A stretch of DNA of 64,000 nt from JAICYJ01 sp035695105 (lineage in GTDB: Bacteria > Actinomycetota > Thermoleophilia > Gaiellales > JAICJC01). The notes beneath the pieces were generated by a model, which did not search any database, was not told the DNA's origin, and saw only the letters and a program-made list of their open reading frames with translations. Both the position numbers and the translations under genes were made by a program. The stretch is from positions 1 to 64,000 of the forward strand of contig DASSEV010000053.1 of the NCBI GenBank assembly GCA_035695105.1, in the 5' to 3' direction. This document shows, one piece after another, positions 25,311 to 32,748 of this stretch (positions within the stretch are counted from its first letter, which is position 1; every line of letters starts with the position of its first letter).

Positions 25311-25325
25311 CTCCAATAATTGGGT
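25311..25325. promoter_or_regulatory. AT-rich palindromic element, copy 2
   Basis: Identical 15 bases to copy 1 (palindrome at 25313-25323). The bases just upstream (TTGGTCTCCAATAA) recur directly before the PilZ gene start at 49614-49627 in the same orientation relative to the gene, so this may be a small regulon element. Confidence 0.6.
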
Positions 25326-25416
25326 CGCCGGTTTGCGGTATTGACGCCGCCGGGGGCGCGCTTGACCGCTCGACTAGGCTGAGGGGCTCACCGGTATAGA
25401 CCCCCAGGAGGCCCGA

Positions 25417-25698
25417 ATGGCCGACGCCTGTACCCACCTCGACCAGATCGAATTCACGCAGCTGCCCGACTCGATCCCCGGCTGCGAGGACTGCCTCAAG
25501 ACCGGCGACCGCTGGCTGCACCTGCGCATGTGCACCAGCTGCGGCCACATCGGCTGCTGTGACTCCTCGCCCAACCGCCACGCCACCGCCCATGCCCGGG
25601 CCACGTCCCACCCGGTGATCCGCTCGGCCGAGCCGGGCGAGGACTGGTTCTGGTGCTACGACGACGAGGTGGCCTTCACGGTGAGCGCCGGCTCGTGA
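25417..25698 (+). CDS. UBP-type zinc-finger protein
   Basis: A 93-residue protein made of one UBP (ubiquitin hydrolase-like) zinc finger. The spaced ligands are visible: CTHL at the start, CEDC, CTSCGHIGCCD, then a histidine series HATAHARATSH. In eukaryotes the domain binds the free ubiquitin C-terminus; bacterial stand-alone versions have no established partner. A strong Shine-Dalgarno (CAGGAGG) precedes the ATG. Its stop overlaps the GTG of the receiver-flavoprotein by four bases, so the two are translationally coupled and probably act together. Confidence 0.88.
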   Translation: MADACTHLDQIEFTQLPDSIPGCEDCLKTGDRWLHLRMCTSCGHIGCCDSSPNRHATAHARATSHPVIRSAEPGEDWFWCYDDEVAFTVSAGS

Positions 25699-27374
25699 GC
25701 GCGCAGCCGGCTGCCGAGCCGGCACGGCCGGTGCTGCTCGCGGTCGACGACGAGCCGTCCGTCGCCCGCGCCGTCGAGCGCGACCTGCGCCGACGCTACG
25801 GGCAGGAGTTCCGCGTGCTCCGCGCCGAGAGCGGGGAGGAGGCGCTCGAGCTCCTGCGCGACGTCGCGCTGCGGGGCGCTCCGGTTGCACTGCTGGTCGT
25901 CGACCAGCGCATGCCGCAGATGTCCGGCGTCGAGCTGCTCGAGCAGAGCATGGAGCTCGCACCCCAGGCGCGCCGCGTGCTGCTTACGGCCTACGCCGAC
26001 ACGCAAGCCGCGATCGACGCGATCAACAAGGTGTCGCTCGACCACTACCTGCTCAAGCCCTGGGACCCGCCGGAGGAGCAGCTGTATCCGGTGGTGGACG
26101 ACCTGCTCGACGCCTGGCGCGCCGAGGCGCCCGCCTCCGCCGACTGCATCGAGATCGTCGGACACCGCTGGTCGCGCGAGTCCCACGAGGCCCGCGACTT
26201 CCTGGCGCGGAACCAGGTGCCCTACCGCTGGCTCGACGTCGAGCGCGACGCCGACGCTCGCCGGCTGCTCGCCGCCGCCAACGGCCGGTCGGACCTCCCG
26301 CTCGTCCTGTTCCCCGACGGCACCTCGGTGAGCCGGCCCGACATCTCCGAGCTGGCCGAGCGCGCCGGGGTCCTGCGCCGCGCCCAGCTCCCCTTCTACG
26401 ACCTGCTCATCGTCGGCGGCGGCCCCGCGGGGCTCGCCGCCGCCGTGTACGGCGCCTCGGAGGGACTCCAGACGGCGCTCGTCGAGCGGGAGGCCTTCGG
26501 CGGCCAGGCTGGCCAGAGCTCGCGGATCGAGAACTACCTCGGCTTTCCCGTCGGCCTCAGCGGCGGCGACCTCGCACGCCGCGCGACCACGCAGGCCCAG
26601 CGGTTCGGCGCGGAGCTCCTGACCGTGCAGGAAGTGACCGGGATCGAGGAGCGCGGCTCCGCGAAGGTCGTGAACCTCGCCGGCGGCGAGGAGCTCGGCG
26701 CCTCGGCCGTGATCGTGTCGACCGGGGTCGACTACCGCCGGCTCGAGGCCCCCGGCGTCGAGCAGCTCACCGGCCGCGGCATCTACTACGGCGGCTCGCG
26801 GAGCGAGGGCGTCTCCTGCCGAGACGAGAACGTCGTCGTCATCGGCGGCGCCAACTCCGCCGGCCAGGCTGCCATCTACTTCGCCGGCTACGCCCAGCAC
26901 GTCACCATCCTCTACCGCGGAGAGACGCTCGCCAAGAGCATGTCCCGTTACCTGATCGACCACATCGAGGCGACGCCGAACATCGAGGTGCGGGCGTTCG
27001 CCGAGGTGGCCGAGGCGCACGGCGAGGAGTCGTTGGAGCGTCTGACGGTGCGCGACACCCGCACCGGCGAGACCGAGCAGATGGACGCCGCCGCCATGTT
27101 CGTGTTCATCGGCGCGCGGCCGCAGACCGGCTGGCTGCCGCCGGCGGTCGCCCGCGACGGACGCGGCTTCGTCCTCTCCGGCCCCGAGGTGCTGCAGGAT
27201 GACATCCGGCCGCGGTGGGCGCTCGAGCGCCCACCGCACCTGCTCGAGACCAGCATGCCTGGAGTCTTCGTGGCCGGCGACGTCCGTAGCGAGTCGATGA
27301 AGCGCGTGGCGTCGGCCGTCGGCGAGGGGTCGATGGCGGTGCACTTCGTGCACGAGTACCTGGCCGGCGGATGA
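25695..27374 (+). CDS. Receiver / glutaredoxin-like / thioredoxin-reductase-like flavoprotein
   Basis: A 559-residue fusion. The receiver (~12-135) is intact: acidic pair D18/D19, phospho-acceptor D70 in LLVVDQRMP, T98 in VLLTAYAD and K121 in YLLKPW. A glutaredoxin-like segment without cysteines follows (~145-215, GHRWSRESHE). The C-terminal FAD/NADPH oxidoreductase has GGGPAGLAAAVYGASEGL, GGANSAGQAAI and FVAGDVRSESMKRVASAVGEG, with GGSR in place of CxxC. So it resembles thioredoxin reductase but cannot use the normal dithiol. GTG start overlaps the UBP gene; its stop overlaps the kinase start. Phosphorylation by that kinase probably controls the flavoenzyme; this is inference. Confidence 0.88.
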   Translation: MSAQPAAEPARPVLLAVDDEPSVARAVERDLRRRYGQEFRVLRAESGEEALELLRDVALRGAPVALLVVDQRMPQMSGVELLEQSMELAPQARRVLLTAYADTQAAIDAINKVSLDHYLLKPWDPPEEQLYPVVDDLLDAWRAEAPASADCIEIVGHRWSRESHEARDFLARNQVPYRWLDVERDADARRLLAAANGRSDLPLVLFPDGTSVSRPDISELAERAGVLRRAQLPFYDLLIVGGGPAGLAAAVYGASEGLQTALVEREAFGGQAGQSSRIENYLGFPVGLSGGDLARRATTQAQRFGAELLTVQEVTGIEERGSAKVVNLAGGEELGASAVIVSTGVDYRRLEAPGVEQLTGRGIYYGGSRSEGVSCRDENVVVIGGANSAGQAAIYFAGYAQHVTILYRGETLAKSMSRYLIDHIEATPNIEVRAFAEVAEAHGEESLERLTVRDTRTGETEQMDAAAMFVFIGARPQTGWLPPAVARDGRGFVLSGPEVLQDDIRPRWALERPPHLLETSMPGVFVAGDVRSESMKRVASAVGEGSMAVHFVHEYLAGG

Positions 27375-28747
27375 TCGACACCCTGCGCGGGCTCGACCTC
27401 TTCCAGGACGTGGACGAGGATCTGCTGCGCCGCTTCGCGGACGCCGGGACGAGGCGCCGGCTGGCGCCCGGCGACCTGCTGCTGGAGGAGGGCGCGGTGC
27501 CGACCCAGTTCACGGTGATCGCCTCCGGGAGCGTCCATTGGTCGCGCTGCATCAACGGCGTCGACCTGACGCTGGTCGAGCGCGCCGGCCCGACCTATGC
27601 CGGCGCGGGCAACCTGCTGACCGGCGACCCGGCCGTCGCGACCGGCCGAGCGGTCGACGAGCTGGACGTGATGACATGGGACCGCGACACCTTCCTGCAG
27701 TTCCTCTCCCAGGTGCCGGAGGCGATGCAGATCGCGGTGCGCCTGATCGCGCCGGTTGCCCAGCGGGCGGAGTCGCTCGTGCTCCAGCAGGAGAAGCTGG
27801 CCGCGCTGGGCACGCTCTCGGCCGGTCTCGCCCATGAGCTGAACAACCCGGCGGCGGCCGCTCGGCGCACCGCCACGGAGCTGGCCGAGGCGCTGGCGAC
27901 GCTCGAGGACACCGTGCACCGCTTCGTCTCGAGCGGGCTCGAGCGCGACGGCGCCGCACGGCTCGTGGAGCTCCAGCAGGAGGCGCGCGCCGCGGCCGCC
28001 TCGGCCCAGCCCGAGGACCGGCTGGCACAGGCGGACCGCGAGGAGGCGCTGGCCGCACGGCTCGAGCAGCTCGGGGTCGACGGATGGCGCCTCGCCGAGC
28101 CGCTGGCCCGCGCACAGCTGCCCGACCGCTGGCTCGACGAGGTGGCGACGACAGCGGGCGCGGCGACCGGCGCGGCCGTCGAATGGGTGGCTGCGAGCCT
28201 CGCCGCCGAGGGCCTGGTCGATGAGCTGCACGAGAGCACCCGCCGCATCTCCGACCTGGTGTCGGCGATCAAGGACTACACGCACATGGACCGGGCGGCC
28301 GTCGCCGAGGTGGACGTGCACGACGGCATCGACAGCACGCTCACGATCCTCGGCTACCGCCTCAAGCACGGCGACGTCACGGTCGAGCGGAGCTACGACC
28401 GCTCGCTTCCGCGCGTGACGGCCTACGGCTCCGAGCTGAACCAGGTGTGGACGAACCTGCTCTCGAACGCACTCGACGCGCTGGACGGCCGCGGCACCAT
28501 CACGATCACGACGCGGCCCGCCGGCCAGGGCCTCGCGGTCGAGATCGCGGACGACGGCCCGGGCATCCCGGCCGAGGCGCAGGGCCGGGTGTTCGACCCG
28601 TTCTTCACGACCAAGCCGGTCGGCGAGGGGACGGGCCTCGGGCTGGACATCGTCCATCGCATCGTGCAGGGCCATCGCGGCGACGTGTCGCTGCGCTCGC
28701 GGCCGGGGGAGACGGTGTTCACCGTGACCCTGCCGCCCGCCGGATAG
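27371..28747 (+). CDS. Histidine kinase with N-terminal cNMP-binding domain
   Basis: A 458-residue soluble sensor kinase without membrane segments. Residues ~5-120 are a Crp-type cyclic-nucleotide-binding barrel (LRGLDLFQDVDEDLL). The phospho-accepting histidine is H155 in GLAHELNNP, followed by an unusually long helical insertion (~165-300) and the ATPase domain with NLLSNALDAL (N box), DDGPGIP (G1), FDPFFTTKP and GTGLGLDI (G2). ATG overlaps the receiver-flavoprotein stop (ATGA). The cognate target is most likely that receiver. The combination suggests a cyclic nucleotide input to a redox output. Confidence 0.9.
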   Translation: MIDTLRGLDLFQDVDEDLLRRFADAGTRRRLAPGDLLLEEGAVPTQFTVIASGSVHWSRCINGVDLTLVERAGPTYAGAGNLLTGDPAVATGRAVDELDVMTWDRDTFLQFLSQVPEAMQIAVRLIAPVAQRAESLVLQQEKLAALGTLSAGLAHELNNPAAAARRTATELAEALATLEDTVHRFVSSGLERDGAARLVELQQEARAAAASAQPEDRLAQADREEALAARLEQLGVDGWRLAEPLARAQLPDRWLDEVATTAGAATGAAVEWVAASLAAEGLVDELHESTRRISDLVSAIKDYTHMDRAAVAEVDVHDGIDSTLTILGYRLKHGDVTVERSYDRSLPRVTAYGSELNQVWTNLLSNALDALDGRGTITITTRPAGQGLAVEIADDGPGIPAEAQGRVFDPFFTTKPVGEGTGLGLDIVHRIVQGHRGDVSLRSRPGETVFTVTLPPAG

Positions 28748-28753
28748 CCGGGC

Positions 28754-30277
28754 TCAGGCCGGCCGCAGCAGCGCGCCGCCGTTCGGCGGCAGGCGACCGC
28801 AGCTGCCGTCCCTAGCCGTGGCGAGCTCGACCGTCCACCCGTCGTCCACCGGCAGCTCCGCGGAGCGGTCGCCGAAGTTGACGAGCACGAGGCGGCGGTC
28901 GCCCGCTGCGTGCCGCTCGAATGCGAGCACGTCGTCGCCGCCCTGGCGCAGGGCGATGTCGCCGTGCCGCAGCGCCGGGGAGCGGCGCCGCGCCGCCAGC
29001 AGGCGCCGGTAGAGGTGCAGCATCGACGCGGGATCGTCCCGCTCGGCCGCCACGTTCCGGCTCGCCGCGTCGGGTGGCCACGGCAGCCACGGCTCGGCGC
29101 CGGGCCAGCCGTGCGCGGGGCCTGCGTCCCACGGCACCGGGGCCCGGCAGCCGTCGCGGCCGCCGGGGTCGACGCGGCGCGCCTGCGGCACGTCGGCGTC
29201 CTCGAGCCCGAGCTCGTCGCCCTGGTAGATGAACGGCGTCCCCCGCAGCGTCAGCAGCAGCAGCGCCGCCGCCCGGGCGGCCGCGTCGCTGCCGAGGCGG
29301 GTGCGAACCCGCGGGACGTCGTGGTTCGAAAGCACCCATGTCGGCCACGCGCCGGGCGGTAGCTCCGCCGCGATCCGCTCGACCATGTCCGACCACGCCG
29401 TGCTCGTCCAGGGTGCGTGCAGCGGCATGAAGTTGAAGACCATGTGCAGCTCGTCCCCCATGCCGTAGAAGCTGCCCAGCGCCGGGAGGTCGCTCAGCTG
29501 CACCTCGCCGACCGTGGTGCGGTCGCCCGGATACGCGTCCACCAGGCGCCGGAACCCCCGGATCAGCTCGTGCGTGGCCGGCTCGTGCTGGATGCCGACG
29601 CGGTCGATCTCGCCCAGCTCGGCGGGCTGGTCGGGGAAGGCCGGGTCCTTGCCGATGCAGTGGATGACGTCGATCCGGAACCCGTCCACTCCGCGGTCGA
29701 GCCAGAATCGCAGCACCTCGTGCATCGCCGCGACCACCTCCGGGTTCGACCAGTTCAGGTCCGGCTGCTGGGGCAGGAACAGGTGCAGGTACCACTGCCC
29801 GGTGCGCTCGTCGAGCGTCCAGGCGCGCCCGCCGAATGCGGCTCGCCAGTTGTTCGGCGGCCCGCCGTCGCGGCCGTCGCGCCAGTGGTACCAGTCGCGG
29901 CGCTGCGACGCCCGGGACGAGCGTGCGTCGACGAACCAGGGGTGCCGGTCGGAGGTGTGGTTCGGCACCCAGTCGACCAGCAGGCGCATCCCCCGCTCGT
30001 GGACGGCCGCGACCAGCCGGTCGAAGTCAGCGAGCGACCCGAACAGCGGGTCGACGTCGCGGTAGTCGCTGACGTCGTAGCCGAAGTCGGCCATGGGGGA
30101 GCGGTAGAACGGCGAGATCCAGATCGCGTCGACGCCCAGCCAGGCGAGGTGGTCGAGCCGCCGCTCGATTCCCGGCAGGTCGCCGATCCCGTCATCCCCG
30201 GTGTCCTGGAACGAGCGCGCGTAGATCTGGTAGACCACCGCCTCGCGCCACCAGGGGACGTGTGGTTCGGCGCCCAT
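28754..30277 (-). CDS. GH13 alpha-glucosidase / oligo-1,6-glucosidase-like
   Basis: A 507-residue cytoplasmic GH13 enzyme hydrolysing alpha-glucosidic bonds. The TIM barrel motifs are DWVPNHTSD (region I), GFRIDVIH with the nucleophile aspartate (II), TVGEVQLS with the acid/base glutamate (III) and LSNHDVPR with the third aspartate (IV). The phrase QPDLNWSNPEV after the short domain is typical of the alpha-glucosidase / oligo-1,6-glucosidase subfamilies. A small C-terminal beta domain is present. It is divergent from the GH13 enzyme at 30322, with 44 bases between start codons, so both probably share a control region. Confidence 0.9.
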   Translation of the reverse strand: MGAEPHVPWWREAVVYQIYARSFQDTGDDGIGDLPGIERRLDHLAWLGVDAIWISPFYRSPMADFGYDVSDYRDVDPLFGSLADFDRLVAAVHERGMRLLVDWVPNHTSDRHPWFVDARSSRASQRRDWYHWRDGRDGGPPNNWRAAFGGRAWTLDERTGQWYLHLFLPQQPDLNWSNPEVVAAMHEVLRFWLDRGVDGFRIDVIHCIGKDPAFPDQPAELGEIDRVGIQHEPATHELIRGFRRLVDAYPGDRTTVGEVQLSDLPALGSFYGMGDELHMVFNFMPLHAPWTSTAWSDMVERIAAELPPGAWPTWVLSNHDVPRVRTRLGSDAAARAAALLLLTLRGTPFIYQGDELGLEDADVPQARRVDPGGRDGCRAPVPWDAGPAHGWPGAEPWLPWPPDAASRNVAAERDDPASMLHLYRRLLAARRRSPALRHGDIALRQGGDDVLAFERHAAGDRRLVLVNFGDRSAELPVDDGWTVELATARDGSCGRLPPNGGALLRPA

Positions 30278-30321
30278 CCCGCGGTGGTTCCCGGAAGCCG
30301 CTTCTCGGGAACGTCTCCGGT

Positions 30322-31989
30322 GTGCTGTCCGACCTCTGGTACAAGAACGCCGTCATCTACAGCCTCAACGTCGAGACGTTCATGGACGGGGACGGCGACG
30401 GCTGCGGCGACTTCGAGGGGCTCGCCCGCCGGCTCGACTACCTCGAGAGCCTCGGGGTCGATGCCCTCTGGCTCGCGCCGTTCCAGCCGAGCCCGCTGCG
30501 CGACGACGGCTACGACATCACGGACTACTACAACGTGGCCGCGCGCCTGGGGTCGTCGGGCGACTTCACGGAGTTCATGCGGCAGGCGGACAGCAGGGGC
30601 ATCCGCGTGATCATCGACCTGGTCGTCAACCACACGTCCGACCGCCATCCGTGGTTCCGGGCGGCGCGCTCGTCGAAGCAGGCCGCCTTGCGCGACTGGT
30701 ACGTGTGGCACAGGACGCGCCCGCCCGGCTGGAGGTCGGGAACTGTGTTCCCGGGCGTGCAGCAGACGACCTGGACGCGCGATCCATCGTCGAGAGAGTG
30801 GTACTTCCACCGGTTCTACGACTTCGAGCCCGATCTGAACATGCAGAACCCGGAGGTGCGGGAGGAGCTGCGGCGGATCATGGGGTACTGGCTGCAGCTC
30901 GGGGTTGCCGGCTTCCGCGTCGATGCGCTGCCGTTCGTGCTCGAGAAGCCGTCGCCCAGCGGCGGCCCGTCCCAGACCGACTTCGACCTGCTGCACCGGA
31001 TCCGCGAGATCGTGCAGTGGCGCCGCGGGGACTCGGTGCTCCTGGCCGAGGCGAACGTGCTGCCCGATCAGGTTCCGCAGTACTTCGCCAACGGAAACGG
31101 CGTGCACATGATGTTCAACTTCTGGGTGAACCAGCACCTGTTTGCCTCAATGGCAACGGAGGATGCGCGGCCGCTGGCACAGGCGCTGCGGCAGACGCAG
31201 AACCTGCCGGAGGGGGCGCAGTGGGCGCACTTCCTGCGCAACCACGACGAGCTCGACCTGGGGCATCTGGACGACGACCTGCGCCGGGCCGTGTTCGAGG
31301 CGTTCGGGCCGGAGCCGACGATGCAGCTCTACGACCGCGGCCTGCGGCGCAGGCTGGCGCCGATGCTGGGCGACCGCCGCCGGATCGAGCTGGCCTACAG
31401 CCTGCTGTTCTCGCTGCCGGGCACGCCGGTCGTGCGCTACGGGGACGAGATCGGCATGGGGGAGAACCTGCGGCTCCGCGAGCGAATGGCGATCCGCACC
31501 CCGATGCAGTGGTCGGCCGATCCTCAGGGCGGGTTCTCGAGCGCCGAGCGCACCGTGCAGCCGGTGATCCAGTCGGGGCTGTATGCGACCGGCAACGTCA
31601 ACGTCGAGCAGCAGCGGCGCGATCCGGACTCGCTGCTGCGATGGGTCGCACGGCTGATCAGGGCGCGCAAGGAGTGTCCGGAGATCGGCTGGGGCACGTG
31701 GCAGATCCTTCCCACGCGGCCGGCCAGCGTGCTCGCGATGCAGTACGACTGGCGCGGCACATCGCTGGTCTGCCTGCACAACGTCGCTGCGCGGCCGGTC
31801 GAGGTGGCACTCGAGCCGCAGGGCGAGGGGCGCCGGATCCTCGCGAACGTCATGACCGACGAGGTCAGCGAGGTCGGGAGGGACGGCGTGCACAGCATCG
31901 ATCTGGAGGCGTTCGACCACCGCTGGTACCGGGTCGGCGGGCTCGCCTATGCGATCAGGCGCGAGGCCGCTCCCGGGACCGGCGAGTGA
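30322..31989 (+). CDS. GH13 trehalose-synthase-like glucosyltransferase
   Basis: A 555-residue GH13 protein. The opening WYKNAVIYSLNVETF is close to the start of trehalose synthases (maltose glucosyltransferases), and the catalytic residues are present: DLVVNHTSD, GFRVDALPF (nucleophile), LLAEANVLP (acid/base) and FLRNHDELDL. The length fits TreS. It probably interconverts maltose and trehalose or cuts short glucans, but the subfamily cannot be fixed by eye. GTG at 30322 is chosen because the conserved N-terminus starts directly after it; the frame is open back to 30262 across the divergent start. The 3' end overlaps the convergent TetR gene by 35 bases. Confidence 0.82.
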   Translation: MLSDLWYKNAVIYSLNVETFMDGDGDGCGDFEGLARRLDYLESLGVDALWLAPFQPSPLRDDGYDITDYYNVAARLGSSGDFTEFMRQADSRGIRVIIDLVVNHTSDRHPWFRAARSSKQAALRDWYVWHRTRPPGWRSGTVFPGVQQTTWTRDPSSREWYFHRFYDFEPDLNMQNPEVREELRRIMGYWLQLGVAGFRVDALPFVLEKPSPSGGPSQTDFDLLHRIREIVQWRRGDSVLLAEANVLPDQVPQYFANGNGVHMMFNFWVNQHLFASMATEDARPLAQALRQTQNLPEGAQWAHFLRNHDELDLGHLDDDLRRAVFEAFGPEPTMQLYDRGLRRRLAPMLGDRRRIELAYSLLFSLPGTPVVRYGDEIGMGENLRLRERMAIRTPMQWSADPQGGFSSAERTVQPVIQSGLYATGNVNVEQQRRDPDSLLRWVARLIRARKECPEIGWGTWQILPTRPASVLAMQYDWRGTSLVCLHNVAARPVEVALEPQGEGRRILANVMTDEVSEVGRDGVHSIDLEAFDHRWYRVGGLAYAIRREAAPGTGE

Positions 31990-32635
31990 CACGCCCGGCC
32001 GCGAGCCGCTCGATGCCGTCGAGCAGCAGCTCGACACCGAACCGGAACTGCTCCTCGGGATCGGGGAACAGCACGGGGGCGAGCCGGACGCAGTTCGGGA
32101 ACTCCGCCACCGGCAGCAGGGCATAGCTGCGCCGCCAGGCTGCGGGAACGTCGCCCCCGGTGGACTGCGCCGACGCGCTCGCGAACCCTGCGGTGTAGCC
32201 GACCAGGAGGTGGTACGAAAGCGCGGCGTCGGCGTCGGACACGCCGGCGTCGGTCAGCGCCGAGAGCGCGATCTCGCTGAGGCGCTCGTGCTGGTCGAGC
32301 ACCTCCGGCGACAGCGACAGCAGGTGGGCGAGGTGGGGGTGCCGGTGGTACGTCCTCCAGGCCTTCCAGGCCATGTCGCGCAGCGTGTCGCGCCACGACG
32401 CGTGCGGCTCGAGCGAGGCCAGCATGTCGCCCAGCAGCCGGTCGCAGATCGCCAGCTGCAGCTCGTCCTTGTTGCGGAAGTGCCGGTACATGGCGGTCGG
32501 ATCGACCTTCAGCTCCCGGCCGAGGCGCCGCATCGTTAGCGCCTCGAGGCCCTCGGCGTCGATCACGCCGATCGCAGCGTCGACGATCGCCCCCTGTTCG
32601 AGGCGTGGCGTGCCACGGGTTGCGCGTTTCGCCAT
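31955..32635 (-). CDS. TetR-family transcriptional regulator
   Basis: A 226-residue regulator. The N-terminal helix-turn-helix (IVDAAIGVIDAEGLEALTMRR, then LKVDPTAMYRHFRNKDEL as separate stretch) is clear, and the C-terminal ligand domain is alpha-helical (LSYHLLVGYTAGFA). The ATG at 32635 is chosen because TACGAT lies exactly six bases upstream on the minus strand (leaderless pattern). It is divergent from the ABC-transporter operon at 32749, and a dyad lies between them, so control of that operon is plausible. Confidence 0.88.
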   Translation of the reverse strand: MAKRATRGTPRLEQGAIVDAAIGVIDAEGLEALTMRRLGRELKVDPTAMYRHFRNKDELQLAICDRLLGDMLASLEPHASWRDTLRDMAWKAWRTYHRHPHLAHLLSLSPEVLDQHERLSEIALSALTDAGVSDADAALSYHLLVGYTAGFASASAQSTGGDVPAAWRRSYALLPVAEFPNCVRLAPVLFPDPEEQFRFGVELLLDGIERLAAGRVTRRSRERPRA

Positions 32636-32641
32636 GGTGCG

Positions 32642-32647
32642 ATCGTA
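32642..32647 (-). promoter_or_regulatory. -10 element TACGAT of tetR, leaderless
   Basis: Minus-strand TACGAT ends six bases before the tetR ATG; no Shine-Dalgarno. Same spacing as at six other genes of the window. Confidence 0.5.
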
Positions 32648-32661
32648 GTTGCTGCCAACGC

Positions 32662-32684
32662 CGTTGACAAACATGTGGACAACG
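32662..32684. promoter_or_regulatory. TetR operator candidate
   Basis: Imperfect 23-bp dyad CGTTGAC...GACAACG between the divergent tetR and the ABC operon. Outer arms CGTTG/CAACG match perfectly, and the next pair is one mismatch then a match. Position and length suit a TetR operator. Confidence 0.45.
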
Positions 32685-32748
32685 ATCTTGACGTCAAACG
32701 GCGGCTGTGAGAGCATCGCGCGTTATCCCCCGTCTCAGGAGCGTTCGA

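Larger units (their letters stand above)
25026..25416. other. Regulatory region upstream of the redox-signalling operon
   Basis: A 391-bp gap with no supported gene. It holds three 11-bp-phased CCGTCAC repeats (25163-25191) and two copies of a 15-bp AT-rich palindromic element 98 bp apart (25213-25227 and 25311-25325), all on the plus strand side leading into the UBP zinc-finger gene. A complex promoter region with more than one regulator is likely. Confidence 0.6.

Noticed and set aside
25417..25698. UBP zinc finger as evidence of a bacterial ubiquitin-like system
   Set aside because: No ubiquitin-like, E1/E2 or JAB-domain gene is nearby; the finger alone does not support it.
28780..28800. 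Small GC hairpin near the end of the GH13 gene
   Set aside because: Lies inside the coding region and is expected by chance at this GC content.
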